From Hyparrhenia diplandra (taxonomy: Eukaryota > Streptophyta > Magnoliopsida > Poales > Poaceae): DNA of 64,000 nt. The notes below the pieces were generated by a model that was given only the letters and a program-made list of their open reading frames with translations, made no database searches and had not been told where the DNA came from. Shown in pieces: positions 59,901 to 64,000 of this stretch. Numbering within the stretch: position 1 is the stretch's first letter; every line of letters begins with the position of its first letter. The stretch spans positions 1-64,000 of the forward strand of contig JADLZK010012224.1 of assembly GCA_015847255.1 (NCBI GenBank), read 5' to 3'. A program made the translations under genes and the position numbers.

Positions 59901-60671
59901 TGTTATCCTTCCAACCCCCGAGAAGTCGTGGTAAAGATTATACCGATATACCTAGGAGGCATCCAAGCGGTGTGCGGAATCTCGTGGGACCACCTTTGAC
60001 CGGTCGTGCGTGGGAGAAGATGGCCCCTCGTGTGGGGAAAAGTGTACAACCTCTGCAGAGTTAATTGAATCTATTCGAATAGCCACGTCCTTGGAATGGG
60101 CAAGTGCTAGGGCGAACATCTATGATTAGATATACATTTTGATGATGACTAACATGTGGTGTCATGACGGCGGTGATGACATGAGATAAAAGGGAACTAG
60201 CGGTAGCGGATTTTAGAGACTCGCTAGGGCCCAAACCCTTAATAATTACAACCCCCCGGTTGGGACTTTGCCGAGTACGTTTGTACTCACCCCTCTATTT
60301 TTTACGGATATCGGCACATGTGAAGGTAAGATCGATGACGAGGTAGAGGATAGCGTATCGTAGGAGTTCGAGAGGTGTTTAGGAGAAGGGCGTTGAAGCC
60401 CGGATTTCATCCATGCACAAATGCGCTTGTGGAGTGCAGGCGATGTCATAGTTAATCCACCGCTTCTCGGTTGGCCAACTCGATATTGCAACCCGACATG
60501 GTGACCCTTTCGTCGCCCTTTGTAAGCCCTTTCTATCCTATATTTCTATAGCTCGGTTTGCTATTAATTACATTTTACCATTAAGCGTTACTAACAAGGC
60601 GTGTTTGTGGCGTGATCCCGGCGCAAACACGTGTGATTAACGACCCATTGAAAGTGGGGCGTGACATTGAT

Positions 60672-61930
60672 CTTCCCTGAATTTGAGGGAAGGTTTGATC
60701 TCGATGGATTTATTGATTGGATAAACACCACCGGCGTGTTTTTGCTTATAAGAGGACCCCCGATGAAGATAAAGTGTTGTTGGTCAGTATCAAACTTAGG
60801 AAGAATGCTTCTATTTGGTGGGAACAACTCCAACATCGTCGTGCACAGCTTGGGAAAAGGCGTATTAGAACATGGGAGAAGATGCGAAGGGAGTTATTCG
60901 GGAAGTTCTTGCCACGAAAGTTATCTCCAAGATAACTACAACAAGTTATAGTCCTTCCGTCAAGGTGACCAATCTGTTGAGGAGTATACGAGAGAGATTT
61001 GATTCCTTACTTATTCGCTGTGAAGTCTATGAAAAGGAAGAGCAAACAATTGCTCGTTATTTGCAGGGATTACGGAAGGATATTCGTGATGTTGTTGAGC
61101 TGCAGCCATATCAGTCTTACCATGATGTGTTCAAACTTGCTTTGAAGATAGAAACTCGTCTCCATGACATGGCTTCACCATCAAATTTTATGGGAAAAAG
61201 TATAGTTAATAAAAAGGAAGTGGGTAGCAGGACTACAACAAGTAATCATGCTTATGGTGCTAGTAGCAAATCTGAGAAGGAAGGTAACACAGTGGGTAAA
61301 GGTGTCCAATGTTTTAAATGTCAGGGCTGGGGTCATAAAATGCAAGATTGTCCAAATAAACGCTCTCTTGTTGTGAATGATGAAGCTGTTGAAGATGATA
61401 ATTCTGCACCAATTTTTGATGAGGATCCATCAGAGAAAGGCATAACCATAAGTGCTGAAAAGGTGAACTTCTCATGACACATCATGTTCTGAATATTGCT
61501 CCACTGTTGGAGGATGATTGGTGTCGTAAGTGTATTTTTCATACACGCTGCATAGCCCATGGTACGATATGTGATGTTATCATTGATGGTGGAAGTAGTG
61601 CGAACGTGGTGTCTGAAGCTATGGTGGAAAAGCTGGCACTTGTGACCATAGATCATCTAATCCATATAACTTAGTTTGGCTTAAGAATTCACACAAAGTG
61701 AATGTGTACAAGCAGTGTCTTGTGCAGTTTACTATCGGAGACATCTACTATGACAAGGTGCTTTGTGATGTGATACCCATGGATGTGTGTCACCTAATTT
61801 TGGGAAGGCCTTGGCAGTATGATCGGCACACTATGCATGATGGGAAGCACAACACATATACCTTTGAGAAGGATGGTAAAACTATTACATTGTCTCCTAT
61901 CAATCTGAACTCGAGGGCGAGTTCTTTTTC
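60672..61930 (+). pseudogene. Gag (rest), zinc knuckle and protease of the gypsy-type element
   Basis: It continues gag with EFEGRFDLDGFIDWIN, KRTPDEDKVLLVSIKL and ASIWWEQLQ. Then come EQTIARYLQGLRKDI, YHDVFKLALKIE, a CX2CX4HX4C knuckle (CFKCQGWGHKMQDC, about 61309-61350) and the acid-protease-type CDVIIDGGSSANVVS at about 61570-61610. DVIPMDVCHLILGRPWQ follows. Frames shift at least three times; one is an extra C at 60675-60677 directly after the LARD junction. Plant gypsy proteins of this type use DGGS at the active site. The next sequence is the purine tract, so there is no polymerase region. Confidence 0.85.
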
Positions 61931-61943
61931 AACAGGGGGAGGA

Positions 61944-62435
61944 TGATAAGGCCAAGTGAAGCATGCAGAATTAGTCCTATATTGCGTGGCTTTCTGCTAT
62001 TAATAATCATGGTTTCAGCATTCATATACTATATCATTGGAAAGATATGTGAGTCTAGTTTCCAATGCAACAAACCGTGCATCTTTTGGACTTCCAAGCT
62101 AGGAGTTATGGCTATTTTAGTGGAGGCTGCACAGGCTGCTGGTGGCTGCGCGAGAATAAAGAAGACTCTTCGGTTTCTCCACTAAGATGACATTCCATTT
62201 ACTTTTATTTATGCTTATGTTTACACCCAACTAGGAGGGATGTTCCTAGTATAAATAAACCATGTAATCTATCATTTGAGGGGGAGTTGAATTGATATGA
62301 TATGAGAATTGAGCATGGCTCTTCTTTGAGAAATCCGTAGAGTAATCTCCGGTGCTAGTTGATCTTGTTGAGTGATCTCCGAGTGATTCTAGTTTTATCC
62401 AAACCACATACCCTTCCACGAGTCAATCCTTATCA
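61944..62435 (+). repeat. Right LTR of the gag-protease element
   Basis: Pair of 45104-45592, preceded by the purine tract GGGGGAGGA and followed by the CTCCG duplication. Confidence 0.9.
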
Positions 62436-62440
62436 CTCCG

Positions 62441-63440
62441 CCTAGAACGAGCTCTCACTCGCCTACAGGACAACACCGAGCTGGAGCTCGTCGACGAGCT
62501 CCTTTCCGCCTCGGATGAGCTCTCAAGTGGCGCGATCCCTCGACCCGGCATCGGGCTCGGGGCTCGGCGCCACACGACGGCCGTGCGGCTACTTGTCGGG
62601 TGCCGCAACCTACGAGCAGATCTCGTCGGGAGCGAGATCCCCCGAAGATGTCAGCAGCGGTGTGGCCCGCCCGGGTCATGCCATACCGTGCCAAAGCGCT
62701 ACGGGACGAGCACTACAAGACAAGGATGACCTCGGCGATGGCGGTCGAGCTCCCGCCCGGCTCTCTCGACCCACGTTTTCTGCGACACCAAATGCGTGCA
62801 TTTACGCGGGCGGCGCCGCGTAGACCTGGCGCGGACGGTGGCGGCGTGCGGCGCATGACAAGGCGTATAGGCGGCGGAGCGGCGCAATAAATTGAGTGTG
62901 TCTTCCGCGCCGCCCGACGCGGCTCGAGCTCGGCAAGCGGGAGGAATGCGGGATCTCGGAGTATGGAGCCGCCCCTACAAAGTCTATCCCGACCATCGGA
63001 TAGGCTGCGGCGTAGAAGCGGCGGCGGCGATGCGCGCCGCGGGGGCAGTCGGCGTGCCCGGCGGGGCGGCGACATTTTCCTCCTCACTCCCTCGAATTAC
63101 ATTCCTTCTACTCCCAAGACCCCGTTCGGTGGGCGCTGTGAGCTCCCCTTACGACTATAAAGGGAGAGCATGGCCACCGGATGAAAGCAAGCTCTCTAGT
63201 TCACCAGCAATCAGCGCTCAATTCACTCGATTACACACCCTCACAGAGACCTGGGAGCTCATCTCCCTCTCTCGCCCGTTCGTATTCGCCCCGATACGAG
63301 CACTTGACCTTGGATAGTGCCAACGGCTGGACTAGAGTGCGCCGATTAGCGCCGAACCAGTATAAACTCCGTGTCATTGTCCCTTGAGCTAGGCCATCGT
63401 TGCACACATTAGCCAGTCGATTACTGTGACCGTGGTATAC
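62441..63440 (+). mobile_element. Old LTR-type retroelement, right fragment
   Basis: Continuation of 44880-45103. About 62441-63080 is GC-rich with no clear frame. About 63100-63440 looks like the promoter half of a gypsy LTR: CGACTATAAAGGGAG with the TATA box at 63156-63161, CACACCCTCACAGAGACCTGGGAGCTC, and GCCGAACCAGTATAAACTC. No terminal pair was found, so the borders are open. Confidence 0.5.
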
Positions 63441-64000
63441 GAACACGACACCCTCTCACCTGAATATGCACGAGTTAGATTTAAACCCAACAGGTGGAGG
63501 TTTAAGTGAAAGAAACCTGATCTAGTGGCCTTGATTGGAGTTTTCATAGTTTACAAAGCTGGTTTGTATAGCATATATGTTCTCTAATAACTAATATCGA
63601 TCTGCAGTTGCGGGTGCTCTGCAGTTGCGGGTGCTGAATTCCTACGTCGGCAGCAACAACTTTTTATATATGCAAGCTAGTGCGTTGCACTCAAAGTAGA
63701 GTCCACATCCAGTTTAACTGCATATGCAAAAGAACCAGTTGAATGTAAGGTGGCAAGCAGGGGATAATAAATTAAGAATGAAGTAACAGACCTGCACTTG
63801 CCATAAGCTGCAAAAACGAAAACTCGAAAGAGATAAGAGTAAAGTAAACCAAATTGATACTTTTTTTATATCTCCCGCAAAAAAAAAAAAAAAAAAAAAA
63901 AAAGCTTCTACACCACAAACCATGGACACTGGACACGTGTGATTGTTCGTTCATCTAAGTGAGTCATAACAGAGAAAGGCTTTGATGTACTAGTTTCTTT
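63441..64000. other. Window end, no gene recognised
   Basis: Contains a direct repeat CTGCAGTTGCGGGTGCT (about 63602 and 63619) and an A24 run at 63880-63903. I saw no conserved coding or RNA feature. Confidence 0.4.

Larger units (their letters stand above)
49773..60666 (+). mobile_element. LARD-like retrotransposon, complete, long LTRs
   Basis: LTRs are 49773-53513 (3741 bp) and 56916-60666 (3751 bp), both starting TGTAACACCCGTG. The target duplication TTGAT is at 49768-49772 and 60667-60671. A primer-binding region TGGTATCGAGCCGAGC starts at 53515, and a purine tract AAGTGGGGTAGA lies just before 56916. The 3.4 kb interior encodes no recognisable gag, protease, polymerase or integrase. 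LTRs this long around a roughly 3.5 kb interior without polymerase match the grass LARD class (such as Sukkula of barley); I cannot say whether it is the same family. The LTRs are very similar, so insertion is recent. It splits the host gag between HLRVD and EFEGRFDLD. Confidence 0.87.
45099..62440 (+). mobile_element. Ty3/gypsy-type gag-protease element, non-autonomous, hosting two insertions
   Basis: LTRs are 45104-45592 (489 bp) and 61944-62435 (492 bp), both starting TGATAAGGCCAAG and ending CCTTATCA. The target duplication CTCCG lies at 45099-45103 and 62436-62440. The primer-binding region TGGTATCGAGC begins at 45595, resembling the initiator-Met tRNA site minus one base. A purine tract AACAGGGGGAGGA precedes the right LTR. 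Removing the two nested elements leaves about 2 kb internal DNA: gag, zinc knuckle and protease, then directly the purine tract. There is no reverse transcriptase, RNase H or integrase, so mobilisation would need another element's enzymes. Confidence 0.9.

Overview
This is nuclear DNA from a grass (Poaceae). Spliced genes with GT/AG introns sit among grass-type Stowaway and Tourist MITEs, an Au-like SINE, an RTE LINE, LTR retrotransposons and a long-LTR, coding-poor LARD-like element. Conserved protein stretches read like their rice, sorghum and maize counterparts, but I cannot name the species.

Layout. 870-4006: a broken full-length RTE LINE on the minus strand. 5152-7209 (minus): a RINGv (RING-CH) membrane ubiquitin-ligase-like gene. 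7640-9290: retrotransposon relics. 11450-13861 (plus): an intronless G-type lectin S-receptor-like kinase whose catalytic-loop Asp is Asn. 15208-16106 (minus): the two-exon gene for ribosomal protein eL29, with a textbook plant ribosomal-protein promoter. 16440-19150: a hairpin MITE, a Stowaway and a MULE relic. 19180-30949: a direct segmental duplication (copy A 19180-23606, copy B 25945-30949). Copy B supplies exons 2-9 of a DAWDLE/SNIP1-type FHA gene whose first exon lies at 31361-32340. Copy A is a decayed partial copy of exons 4-9. 33811-42410 (minus): a 13-exon cation-chloride cotransporter gene. 44880-63440: a three-level nest of LTR elements. An old LTR fragment holds a gag-protease-only element with 0.49 kb LTRs. 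That element's gag was hit twice by one long-LTR (about 3.75 kb) family, leaving one solo LTR and one complete LARD-like element.

The host genes look unrelated in function: membrane-protein ubiquitination, cell-surface perception, translation, miRNA biogenesis/splicing and ion transport. They form no operon-like unit.

Two points stand out. First, four of the five host genes carry small indels, mostly single bases in short homopolymers (12 counted). Splice sites are intact, and in the DDL-like and CCC models summed exon lengths return to whole codons once these are allowed for. Uncorrected long-read consensus errors are the likeliest cause, though real decay is possible. Second, the duplication and the retrotransposon nest give a clear relative chronology of insertions, deletions and splice-site loss. 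I found no tRNA or rRNA gene and no CRISPR array.
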